In this document: one piece after another, positions 30,389 to 38,447 of the stretch
Layout of the letters: each line of letters begins with the position of its first letter
Numbering within the stretch: position 1 is the first letter of the stretch
Assembly (NCBI GenBank): GCA_016218965.1
Contig: JACRCP010000184.1
Span: forward strand, 1-41,600
DNA length: 41,600 bases
From: Deltaproteobacteria bacterium
Lineage (GTDB): Bacteria > Myxococcota > SpSt-1050 > JACRCP01
Direction of reading: 5' to 3'
The notes under the pieces: generated by a model
Seen by the model: the letters and a program-made list of their open reading frames with translations, nothing else
Database searches by the model: none
What the model was told of the DNA's origin: nothing
Position numbers and translations under genes: made by a program

Positions 30389-31222
30389 TCAGGCTCGAAA
30401 ACGAAGCCCAAGGGGATCCTTCGTTACGATACCTGCTTCCCTCTCCTCTGCATCGAGTTCAGAAATGAGCTTCCCTGCAAACAACCGTTTGAAACGACAG
30501 TTTCCCATTCCAATCCGTTCATCGAACGGGCCACGGCCGAACTCCGATGGCAAACGCTTTTGGGCGTATGGATTCTCATATATCAAAAGGCGTCGGCGAT
30601 GAAGGGAAAGGTCCTCTCGTGTACCTCGGCTCGCTTCGAACGCTTCGAGAAGCTCTTCCGGTCGTTTCTTCTTTCCATTTTTCCGCTCCTCGATGAATCG
30701 TTTCACATCGAAACGCCGCGAGCCAAGTGGAAATTCTTCGAGGATGGCGATGGCGCCAATCCTAGTGTTTTGGACCTCGATGTTTCTCCCGCCACTGTGC
30801 CGTATCAGCTTCCCGCCTTTCAGAAACGCCGGACGACCCTCCGAGAGCCTCTTGTTCTTTACGTCCAGATCAAAAGTCCAGCCCAGATCGCCAAACATCG
30901 CCCCAATCACGGCAATCTCATCCAGATACACCGGTGCCCCGTGCGGATTGGCGATGACGACCACGCATACCTGTCCCTGAAGTCCTTTGAACTGCCTTGA
31001 AGCGTCATTGATCTTCTCTCTAAGTGGGCGGTACACATCCAGGTAGGGGTTCTCGGTTCGCAACGGAGTTGCGAATTCCTTAACCTCAAAGTACGCTGGT
31101 TGTCCGTTCACCGTGGCACGATAGTCAGGTCGTTTTTGGGTGCCATTTGGCTGAGGTTCGAAATCGAACTCCGAATACCCATTCTCAGCCAAGTAGGCTT
31201 CAAAGAGCTGTTCCGAGACCAT
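30389..31222 (-). CDS. PD-(D/E)XK nuclease-like protein of unknown function
   Basis: The product is 277 aa from the ATG at 31222, with a weak GGCGG upstream. KRPDYRATVNGQPAYFEVKE places Pro32-Asp33 and Glu46-x-Lys48 with 12 residues between the acids, the core of a PD-(D/E)XK nuclease motif; the strands around it fit that fold. VCVVVIANPHGAPVYLDEIA and RFIEERKNGKKKRPEELLE follow. No signal or membrane segment is seen, so it is cytosolic. Codon use is clearly less GC-biased than in the flanking lipoprotein genes, pointing to acquisition. No partner methylase or phage gene is adjacent. A nuclease activity is suggested by motif only; orphan defence or repair roles are equally possible. Confidence 0.65.
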   Translation of the reverse strand: MVSEQLFEAYLAENGYSEFDFEPQPNGTQKRPDYRATVNGQPAYFEVKEFATPLRTENPYLDVYRPLREKINDASRQFKGLQGQVCVVVIANPHGAPVYLDEIAVIGAMFGDLGWTFDLDVKNKRLSEGRPAFLKGGKLIRHSGGRNIEVQNTRIGAIAILEEFPLGSRRFDVKRFIEERKNGKKKRPEELLEAFEASRGTREDLSLHRRRLLIYENPYAQKRLPSEFGRGPFDERIGMGNCRFKRLFAGKLISELDAEEREAGIVTKDPLGLRFRA

Positions 31223-31337
31223 TTTGCCGCCCGTTAGCTGTGTTTTTTGAGATTCGTTCACCAAGGACCTTTCATCCGAATGCCGTTGGATGTTTTGGAT
31301 GTGGGCTGCCGAATATCGATTCGCATTCAGAGAGTTC

Positions 31338-32046
31338 TCAAAAGTAACGGGTCTTCTCTTTTGTGACAATGGCCTCAATCTCCGACTGCAGCGGCGAGTA
31401 TTTGGCCGAGACGAGGATGCTGTATCGGAGCCAGCGATCTTCGCCCGGGCCCCAGACCCGAAACGAAACAGTTTGCTTGCCGGCAGACCATTCGATGTTT
31501 TCTATCAGTGGGCCTTGCAGTTTCCTGCGAATACAAAGAATCTCGTCAATTTCAGAATTCAGGTCCTTTGTGTCGCAATCCGAGTCGGCCGCGTGAACCT
31601 TTTTGGCGGAGCCCCGGTGTTCCAAAACGTGATTGAAGTGCGTTCCGGATTTCGGGTACCTTGTCGATGTCGGAAACTCGAAAATCTAGCGAGTACGCGT
31701 AGAGCAGGCGATCGAAAAACACATAGGTGACGTCAATAGGAACTCCGAACAACTGGTGTGTGCCCCGCTGCGCAGCAGCTGTGAATCTCTTCTTTCGGGC
31801 GAGATCGGGCACCAATTGTGGAAGGTCTTCCTGAACAGCCAGCGGTGATCGTGTCGCTCGTTCAACTTCGTTTGGGGACATCATCCATGTCGTGTCAAGA
31901 AATGCTTTGTCGTTGGAACCTGTGGCCCACAAAAGGTAATTACCCGACTTCAGAAGCTTCACTGCAATCCCGGCCCCGACAAGAACCAACAAGCCAGCGA
32001 CGACAAGACTGACACGGAGAGCGATACGCCTGACTTCAGCTTTCAC
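31338..32046 (-). pseudogene. Membrane-anchored protein gene split by a +1 frameshift
   Basis: From a GTG at 32046 (GGGGAGGAAAC upstream) a 164-codon frame reads an N-terminal membrane helix (ALRVSLVVAGLLVLVGAGIA), then VTYVFFDRLLYAYSLDFRVS and ALQSRFGTPG, then loses coding character. A second frame, plus one base, continues plausibly (DTKDLNSEIDEILCIRRKL, TVSFRVWGPGEDRWLRYSIL) to a stop at 31338. Removing one G from the GGGG run at 31612-31615 joins them cleanly as FGTPGSAKKVHAAD. It is either a real frameshift or a sequencing error in a homopolymer. The joined protein would be about 235 aa, a single-pass envelope protein of unknown function. Codon use is less GC-rich than in neighbours. Confidence 0.65.
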
Positions 32047-32160
32047 GAGTTTCCTCCCCTTTTCCGATGGTTGTGTGCTGTGACGCGAATCCAGCGGTCG
32101 CCGGAAGCAACAGTCTCCCCTGGCGGCTGGTAGAATCACCGCTGCCTCCGCTCGAACGTG

Positions 32161-32490
32161 TCACTTGAGCACCTGCCAATGCCCGCCTTTGTCTGGGCCG
32201 ACACGACGGATAAGACCTTTCTCCTGCATCTTCTTGAGTTGGCACTTCACGCCGCTTTCAGTAAGCCCGATTGCCTGCGCCAACTGTTGACGAGTAATGT
32301 CGGGTTGCCGGGCAACCAGGGCCGCGATCGTCTGGACAGTTTTCTGGGCAGTCTTCACCTCGGGCCCCTCTGCCTCGGCCGGGTGGTCCTTCATAAATAG
32401 CGAACTCGGGCGATCGGTGGAAGGTCGGACGGAAGAATTCGTCGGCGGAAAAGGTCGGCTCGCCCAACCCCGCCGCTGTCATGGCGGCCT

Positions 32491-32494
<4 letters not shown>
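32161..32494 (-). pseudogene. Remnant of an AlbA_2/RecG-like ATP-binding regulator with winged helix
   Basis: The first frame reads KAAMTAAGLGEPTFSADEF and FRPTFHRS, matching the region before the C-terminal winged helix in COG2865-type proteins. At about 32395 the match moves to another frame that carries TVQTIAALVARQPDITRQQL, AQAIGLTESGVKCQLKKM and KGLIRRVGPDKGGHWQVL, a complete winged helix. The N-terminal AlbA_2 and ATPase-like parts are missing. The second frame (ATG at 32394, 77 codons) could still make a small DNA-binding protein. The front overlaps the end of the antitoxin gene by four bases. It is interpreted as a 5'-truncated, frameshifted remnant. Confidence 0.6.
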
Positions 32495-33044
<550 letters not shown>

Positions 33045-33103
33045 CGTCTCCGGGCGAGGACCGGCGACCGATTGCGGGAGGGAGCGGAACCAGGTCGCGT
33101 CCC

Positions 33104-33811
33104 CTACCTTCTCCCTTGCGCCGGGAGGCACAGGTGGCGGCTGTCGGAATCCTCGCACAGGTAGCAGCGGGCGCACGCGGCGCCCTCTTCCGGACAGAAA
33201 TTGCAGATGCCCTCTTCGAGCTCGCAGTCGGCGTAGCACGCCTTTCCTTCTCCGAGAGGATCGGCGCAGAGATACCCTTGCGGGCAGTCGAGATCGGCGT
33301 CGCACGGCGGCGCGTGAACCGCGGTGATCCCCACCGTGGACGTGCTCGAGATCGAGTCGCCGTTGCGGTCGGTGACTCTAAGCGTCACGTCGTACGGCCG
33401 GTCGCCGGCAAATGTCCCCGACAGTTTCAGGCCCGCGAAGTCACCGTCGGTCTTCACGAACGTCTCGTCCCCGATCTCCCACGCGTACTTCAGCGGAAAC
33501 AGGCACAGCCTCGGGACCTCCTGCGTGACCGGGTCCGGCGGGGCGCCCGTGCCGGTGCACAAGCGGCCCGACGGACAGTCGGAATCGGACGAACAGGCGA
33601 GCGCTTTCCCCGGCGGGTCGTCCACGGGGTCGCTGGAGAGCGTGGCATCCATTGTCACGACTGTCAGATGATTGTCGCCCGCGCAGACGTATTTTGGAGA
33701 CACCGAGAAACGCGCCACGGGCTGGTGGCCGCCTTCGGTGCCGCAGGTCGCGAGCAGGGGTCCAAACGCGGCCGCCAAAAGCGCGAAAACGAGATCGATG
33801 CCGGTTCTCAC
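33104..33811 (-). CDS. Exported Ig-like/Cys-rich protein
   Basis: The product is 235 aa from a GTG at 33811. The N-terminal signal ends near LLATC (Cys23), an imperfect lipobox. Residues about 30-160 look like a PKD/Ig-type domain (VARFSVSPKYVCAG, YAWEIGDETFVKTDGD, YDVTLRVTDRNGDSISSTS) with a Cys-containing insertion (CSSDSDCPSGRLCTGTG). The C-terminal 60 residues are Cys-rich loops (CDADLDCPQGYLC, CNFCPEEGAACARCYLC). It is probably a surface lipoprotein. It stands alone on the minus strand, upstream of the BrnT promoter. No function is known; DxDCPxGxxC loops are common in lipoproteins of this group. Confidence 0.78.
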   Translation of the reverse strand: MRTGIDLVFALLAAAFGPLLATCGTEGGHQPVARFSVSPKYVCAGDNHLTVVTMDATLSSDPVDDPPGKALACSSDSDCPSGRLCTGTGAPPDPVTQEVPRLCLFPLKYAWEIGDETFVKTDGDFAGLKLSGTFAGDRPYDVTLRVTDRNGDSISSTSTVGITAVHAPPCDADLDCPQGYLCADPLGEGKACYADCELEEGICNFCPEEGAACARCYLCEDSDSRHLCLPAQGRR

Positions 33812-34170
33812 GCAGACTTAATACCCGAACTCGGCCCGCCCGGCAAGACCGGCCAAAAACCCGCCCCCCCCAAGGGCGGCGGATTGTCGATCCATCGTTC
33901 TAGTGGAACTTAGGGGACGTTGGTGCAGAGCGTGCTTGACTGGGGTAGTGGGGTTGGGGCAGACGAGAAACATGCCGCGGGGACCGAGATCTGTTCGGCC
34001 CGATTCCGTACCCACCACCGTTGCCCTTCCCAGGTACGAGCATGCGTGCGGCGGCGGCCACCGACGAGGTGGCCAATCCACCGACGAGCGGCATTTGCCG
34101 AACAGAACCGGAGTTGCCTTCCTTCGAACGTAGTGTATACTATGAAGTGTGCTCTTGAAGGAGGCGGGCC
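33812..34170. other. Intergenic region before the Phd/VapC pair
   Basis: The 359 bases contain no credible gene on either strand. Visible are a C-run (33865-33872), a G-rich stretch with three GGGG runs (33942-33958), and the Phd/VapC promoter at the right end. The rest has no recognised structure; it may hold decayed sequence. Confidence 0.6.
34114..34141 (+). promoter_or_regulatory. Promoter and operator of the Phd/VapC pair
   Basis: TTGCCT (34114-34119), a 16-base spacer and TATACT (34136-34141). The near-palindrome TAGTGTATACTA overlaps the -10 box and is a likely site for autorepression by the antitoxin. Confidence 0.55.
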
Positions 34171-34407
34171 TTGAAAGCAACCGCGAAGGATCTCAGGGTC
34201 AGGGGGAGGGAATTACTGGACGCCGTCGATCGCGGCGAGAGGGTGACCATCACGTTCCGAGGCAGGCCTCGCGCGATACTGGTCCCGCTGGACGCCCCCC
34301 GACGTCGTGATCTGGAGAGCGATCCCGCCTTCGGCCTGTGGCGGGACCACACCGGTGTCGTCGATGTCGAAGCCTACGTCGACCGCGTGCGGCGGAGTCG
34401 GACGTGA
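34171..34407 (+). CDS. Phd/YefM-type antitoxin
   Basis: The product is 78 aa from a TTG at 34171 with GGAGG six bases upstream. The N-terminal part MKATAKDLRVRGRELLDAVD, RGERVTITFRGRPRAILVPL is the Phd/YefM DNA-binding fold. The C-terminal 35 residues (DPAFGLWRDH, VEAYVDRVRRSR) would bind the toxin. The stop overlaps the toxin start as GTGA, so both are translated together. The partner is a PIN-domain protein. It should repress its own promoter through the palindrome at the -10 box. Confidence 0.9.
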   Translation: MKATAKDLRVRGRELLDAVDRGERVTITFRGRPRAILVPLDAPRRRDLESDPAFGLWRDHTGVVDVEAYVDRVRRSRT

Positions 34408-34793
34408 CGCTGGTCGATACCGACGTGTTCATCTGGTACCTGCGGGGAAACCATTCCGCTGCGCAGGCGCTCACGCATGCCGGCGAGTTTTCGACCTCCG
34501 CGGTCACCTACATGGAACTCGTTCAAGGCATGAGAAGCAAGGATGAACTCCGCGTGCTTCGCTCGACGCTTCACAGATGGGGTTCACGCGTTGTGCCCAT
34601 CGACGAGGCCGTCTGCGCCAAGGCGGTCTTTTACTGTGAAGAGCACTTTCACTCGGGCGGACTTCGCCTGGCGGATGCGCTGGTAGCGGCGACGGCAGTG
34701 GTCCACGACGCAACGCTGCTGACCGCCAACGCCCGTCACTACAAGATGATTTCAGATCTCGTCATCAAGAAATTCTCCCCGCCGCAAACGTGA
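34404..34793 (+). CDS. vapC: VapC-type PIN-domain ribonuclease toxin
   Basis: The product is 129 aa from a GTG at 34404, overlapping the antitoxin stop by four bases; a longer in-frame start lies inside the antitoxin gene and is not used. The PIN residues are present: Asp in LVDTDVFIWYL, Glu in TYMELVQG, Asp in RLADALVAATA, and TANARHYKMI near the end. VapC toxins cut tRNA or rRNA in a Mg-dependent way. All acidic residues seem intact, so it is probably functional. With the Phd antitoxin it forms the second toxin-antitoxin pair within 2.3 kb. Confidence 0.92.
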   Translation: MTLVDTDVFIWYLRGNHSAAQALTHAGEFSTSAVTYMELVQGMRSKDELRVLRSTLHRWGSRVVPIDEAVCAKAVFYCEEHFHSGGLRLADALVAATAVVHDATLLTANARHYKMISDLVIKKFSPPQT

Positions 34794-35168
34794 ACGGGCA
34801 GTCGTCTTTCGTCGATGTCTTGGAGCCGACGGCATTCGATGGGGGACTTAGCGGACGGTGGTGTGGCCCCACCGCACGCGACCAGACGATCCTGTTGATC
34901 CTGTGCAGGCTATCCGACGGCGGCGCGGGGGAGGTCGAAGCTGAAAATGCCGACTGAACAAGTGTTTGCCGGACGAACCCCCGTTGGTCGACCTCGGCGG
35001 CCGGGCCTTCCGGCGTCATCAGACCGTCGATTTCGGATCCGAACCCCGTTCCATGCAACGCTCCCGTGGCTGCGCCGCTTGTTGATTCGGGCCGGGGCGC
35101 GTGGTACCGTTTGGCAGTTGCGTCGGCGGAGGGACAAGACACAAGGCCAGGGAGGGAGGCGGCACCCC
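34794..35168. other. Intergenic region before the four-gene exported-protein operon
   Basis: The 375 bases hold a small hairpin (CGGTGG ... CCACCG, 34856-34874) without a T-tract and, at the right end, the promoter at 35082-35110. The frame of the next gene is open across part of it but has no signal peptide or coding character. No other structure was seen. Confidence 0.6.
35082..35110 (+). promoter_or_regulatory. Candidate promoter of the exported-protein operon
   Basis: TTGATT (35082-35087) and TACCGT (35105-35110) with a 17-base spacer, 59 bases before the GTG at 35169. GGGAGGGAGG precedes the start. Confidence 0.5.
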
Positions 35169-37010
35169 GTGTCAAACGCCGGATCTCGAATCCTTGATGT
35201 CCGTCTTCTCGTTCCGTTCGTTCTGGCATTGGCCCTTGCCTGCAACGGCGCGGAAACGGGGGCGGACGACGCGGGCGTTCCGGATACGGGGGGCGGCACG
35301 AGGGACGCGGGGGGGCCGGAGGACCGAGGGACGAGGGACGAGGGGACGACGGACGATGCCGGGCGCGACGACGCGGGCGGGGATGCGGGCGCACAGGACT
35401 CCGGGCCGGACGACACAGGCGCGCACGACGCCGGCGGTACATCCGACGCGGGTGACACGGGGACGGGGAGCGACGCGGGGACCCAAAACGATGCGGCACA
35501 ACCGGCGGACGCGGGGGCCGATTCCGGGTTGGACGCAGGTCATGACGCCGGCCCCGCGGCGGACGCCGGGATCGACACGAGCCTCGTTCCTCCGCGAACC
35601 GACGGACGCGTGATCCTCGCGGCCATCACCGGCTACGAGATGACCAACCACTGCCAGGAAGCCGACGACGAGGGCAAGTGCGAGCTGCCGCTTTTCGACC
35701 CGTACAACCGGGACACAATCGAATGGTGGTACAACCTCGTCGAGGAGCTGGCCTTCTCGCGCGTCCAGCTCACCCTTCTCCACGGCCGCGGGTGCTGGGA
35801 CCCATCCTCTGGGGACGAAGGAAGCGGAAACATGTGCCCGCGGCTCCTCCGCCATTTCGTAAAGGCGGTGTACGACAAGGGCCTTCAGGGGGTGATCCGC
35901 GTTGGCATGTTCGACGACACCGGCGCGTATCCGTTCGCGCGCAGCCATGTCGAGGGATTGCCGGACGGGACGCCGTTCGACCTCGCCGACCGGAACGCCT
36001 GGCGCTTCTTCTGGGACCACAACATGAAGCCCTGGTTCGAGACGATCCCGAAGGAGCTGATCCTTCTCGTTGACGGCCGCCCGGTCGTCGCGTTCTGGTC
36101 GCTTGCCGATGCTTTTTTCTCCAATCAGCAGGGGAACGCGTCCGAGCTCCTCAAATGGCTCAGGCAGAACATGATCGACACGTTCGGCCTTGATCCCATA
36201 TTCAACGTGGACACGACGTGGGCGAGCGAAGACACCACTATCACCCCGGCCGTCGCACAGGGGGTGAACGACTGGTTCGGGCCGCCGGCCCAAAGCTACA
36301 CGGTGCGCAACTGGGGCGGGAAGAAGTGGGGGTGCCTCGTCCCGGGATACCGGAACGTCAACACCTTCCCGGGCTGCGGCGCACCCTGCCGCGAGATTCC
36401 GCGCGAGGACGGCGGCGCGCTTCAGAGGGGCCTCGATGCCAACCGGCAGAGCGCCGTGCTCCTGCTCGAGGGCTTCACCAACATCGCCGAGAGCGCGGGT
36501 TTCTACCGGAGCGACCAGTGGGCGATCCCCAACCGGTATCTCGGACTCTTGCGCGAGGCGGCGGACTTCGAGACCGAGACGCTCAGGTACGAGGCCGAGG
36601 CCGCGGACGCTTACCACGACACCACGCCGGGGAACGCCGGCGGGCAGTACCGGCTCAAGGGCGATTTGGACGTCGGCAGGCTCCCCGAGGGGACCGGCTG
36701 GTTCGTTGGGTGGACCGGGGCGGGCGAGTGGGTCGAGTTCAAGGATGTGCAACTCTCCTGCGGCACGTACCGGTTCCTGGCGCGGATCTCCTCGGATACC
36801 GGCGGCGCCAAGGTCCGGCTGGAAGTGGATGGGAGTTCGCTCGGCACGGTCGAGATCCCTTCAACGGGAGGGTGGGACGCATACGGCGTGTTCGATCTCG
36901 GCATGAAGGCCGTCGCGGCCGGCCGGCACACCCTCCGCTTCGTTTTTGAGAACGGGTTGTGCAACCTCGACTGGTTCTACCACCGGAAGGTCAGCGGGAT
37001 CTGCCAATGA
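35169..37010 (+). CDS. Lipoprotein with DUF5010-like and CBM6-like domains
   Basis: The product is 613 aa from a GTG at 35169, which opens a signal ending LALAC (Cys25); the longer open frame upstream lacks coding features. An Asp/Gly/Ala linker runs to about residue 140. Residues about 145-450 resemble DUF5010, a glycoside-hydrolase-like domain: VILAAITGYEMTNHCQEA, DPYNRDTIEWWYNLVEELAF, VIRVGMFDDTG and FFWDHNMKPWFETIPKEL. The C-terminal 150 residues are a CBM6-like sandwich (LRYEAEAADAYHDT, GTGWFVGWTGAGEWVEFKDV, GTYRFLARISS, NLDWFYH). It probably acts on or binds polysaccharide at the cell surface. It is the first gene of the operon, and its stop overlaps the next ATG (ATGA). Confidence 0.82.
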   Translation: MSNAGSRILDVRLLVPFVLALALACNGAETGADDAGVPDTGGGTRDAGGPEDRGTRDEGTTDDAGRDDAGGDAGAQDSGPDDTGAHDAGGTSDAGDTGTGSDAGTQNDAAQPADAGADSGLDAGHDAGPAADAGIDTSLVPPRTDGRVILAAITGYEMTNHCQEADDEGKCELPLFDPYNRDTIEWWYNLVEELAFSRVQLTLLHGRGCWDPSSGDEGSGNMCPRLLRHFVKAVYDKGLQGVIRVGMFDDTGAYPFARSHVEGLPDGTPFDLADRNAWRFFWDHNMKPWFETIPKELILLVDGRPVVAFWSLADAFFSNQQGNASELLKWLRQNMIDTFGLDPIFNVDTTWASEDTTITPAVAQGVNDWFGPPAQSYTVRNWGGKKWGCLVPGYRNVNTFPGCGAPCREIPREDGGALQRGLDANRQSAVLLLEGFTNIAESAGFYRSDQWAIPNRYLGLLREAADFETETLRYEAEAADAYHDTTPGNAGGQYRLKGDLDVGRLPEGTGWFVGWTGAGEWVEFKDVQLSCGTYRFLARISSDTGGAKVRLEVDGSSLGTVEIPSTGGWDAYGVFDLGMKAVAAGRHTLRFVFENGLCNLDWFYHRKVSGICQ

Positions 37011-38389
37011 AAGCATTTTTCTCCATTCCTGCCGTCCTGTGCCTTGCCTGCCTGCCCGCCGGCTGCGGCGGCGGGGCGGAAGAGGCAAAGGACGCCGCTC
37101 TCTCGGACGCGGATGTGGACGGCGGGGCGGCCGACAAGTGTTCCGGAATTTCCTGCTCCGGCCGCGGCTCGTGCGCCCTGATGGACGGTGAGCCGATCTG
37201 CGCCTGCGACAAGGGTTATTACGCCGAGGGTCTGAAGTGCCTCCCGCTCCTTGAAGACGGCGGAGTCGGAGACGGCGGCGACAAGGACGCGGAGACACAT
37301 GACGCCGGACCGGGCGACACTGGGATGCTCGATGCGGGTATTGATACCGGGACACTCGACGCGGGCGGCGACGCCGGTTTCGACGCCGGGCCGGATGCCG
37401 GTGTCGAGCTCTGCGCCGACGGGAAGAAGAACGGCGATGAAACGGACCTGGATTGCGGAGGCCCCTGCTGCCCGTGCCCAGACGGCAAGACTTGCATCAG
37501 CGGCAACGACTGCGCAAGCAAGTCGTGCAAGGGCGGCGAGTGCCAGGCCCCGTCCTGCAACGACGGGGTCAGGAACGGGCAGGAGTGCGGGGTTGATTGC
37601 GGCGGTCCGTGCCCCTCGCCGTGCGCGACGGAGAGGATCATCCTGGACGTCTTTGACGGATCCAGCCCGTGTTCGGGCGGCTGCAGCCGCGACGTGCAGG
37701 GCGGCCTGCTGGAGAACGGGGGCTGGACCCCGCAGGACGGGGACAGCCGTCTGGTCTACGACTTCGGGCGGCATGTTGACTGCGGCCGCCTTGTCGTGGA
37801 GGTCGACAACTTCAAACCGCATGACCAGTTCCAGCCCCGCGACGTAGCCGAACCATACACGGAGTTCATATCGCTCTTCGACGGCCTGGAGGACAACCCG
37901 GACGACAGGTTCAACCACTACTCGGATTACTCCCAGATCGACGTCGTCTATCCCCCGCATTGCTTTCGTTGCGCCGCCGACCCCAACTTCCCCAATTGCG
38001 AATGTTGCACGGACCAGGCCAACTGCCCGTCACACTGCGTGGACGGCTGCATGGAGCCGAATCACTCGAGGATAAAGCCCAACTCCGGCCTGCTCACGGC
38101 TTGCGACTGGGACTCCGGCCGGTATTGCAACGACTGCATGCAGGAGGGCAAGACCCATTATGTGTTCGAGCTCCGCTGGACACCCCAGGGCCTGAGCCTT
38201 TATGTTGACGGCGCCGAACAGACCTACTACCCCTACCCCGTCTATCCGGACCAGTCGTGCGCGTTCACGTGCAGGCCCAAGACGCCGGAGCTCAGGTATC
38301 TCTACGTCAACCGGCCGGGGATGGACTGGCAGGGGTACTTTGTCGGTCCCAGGTACGTCCGCGTGGAACTGGAGGCCGCCAAGGAATGA
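37007..38389 (+). CDS. Cys-rich lipoprotein with EGF-like and lectin-like domains
   Basis: The product is 460 aa from the ATG at 37007, overlapping the previous stop (ATGA). The signal ends LPAGC (Cys20). An EGF-like unit (CSGISCSGRGSCALMDGEPI, CACDKGYY) is followed by a DAGxDTG linker. Two modules of the form DGKKNGDETDLDCGGPC and DGVRNGQECGVDCGGPC come next, widespread in delta-proteobacterial surface proteins. The C-terminal 250 residues are lectin-like (SRLVYDFGRHVDCGRLVVEV, HYVFELRWTPQGLSLYVDG, YFVGPRYVRVEL) and share the pattern W...D..SRLVYD...CG...V.V.NF.P with the next protein. A sugar-binding surface role is inferred. Confidence 0.82.
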   Translation: MKAFFSIPAVLCLACLPAGCGGGAEEAKDAALSDADVDGGAADKCSGISCSGRGSCALMDGEPICACDKGYYAEGLKCLPLLEDGGVGDGGDKDAETHDAGPGDTGMLDAGIDTGTLDAGGDAGFDAGPDAGVELCADGKKNGDETDLDCGGPCCPCPDGKTCISGNDCASKSCKGGECQAPSCNDGVRNGQECGVDCGGPCPSPCATERIILDVFDGSSPCSGGCSRDVQGGLLENGGWTPQDGDSRLVYDFGRHVDCGRLVVEVDNFKPHDQFQPRDVAEPYTEFISLFDGLEDNPDDRFNHYSDYSQIDVVYPPHCFRCAADPNFPNCECCTDQANCPSHCVDGCMEPNHSRIKPNSGLLTACDWDSGRYCNDCMQEGKTHYVFELRWTPQGLSLYVDGAEQTYYPYPVYPDQSCAFTCRPKTPELRYLYVNRPGMDWQGYFVGPRYVRVELEAAKE

Positions 38390-38447
38390 TCAGTGTCGAA
38401 CGTCGGGTAACGAAAGACGAACGGCAACCGTCGAAAGGGGTCGCACC

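Noticed and set aside
31228..31250. GCCCGTTAGCT resembling an integron attC core
   Set aside because: Lacks the matching inverse core and the R-R-R-Y pattern; single occurrence and no integrase.
33942..33958. G-rich run as a G-quadruplex regulatory site
   Set aside because: Only three close GGGG runs and no gene start nearby.
34856..34874. Hairpin after VapC as terminator
   Set aside because: Six-base stem with no T-tract on either strand.
35172..36752. Minus-strand open frame opposite the DUF5010-like gene
   Set aside because: Shadow frame caused by high G/C in third positions; no recognisable protein.
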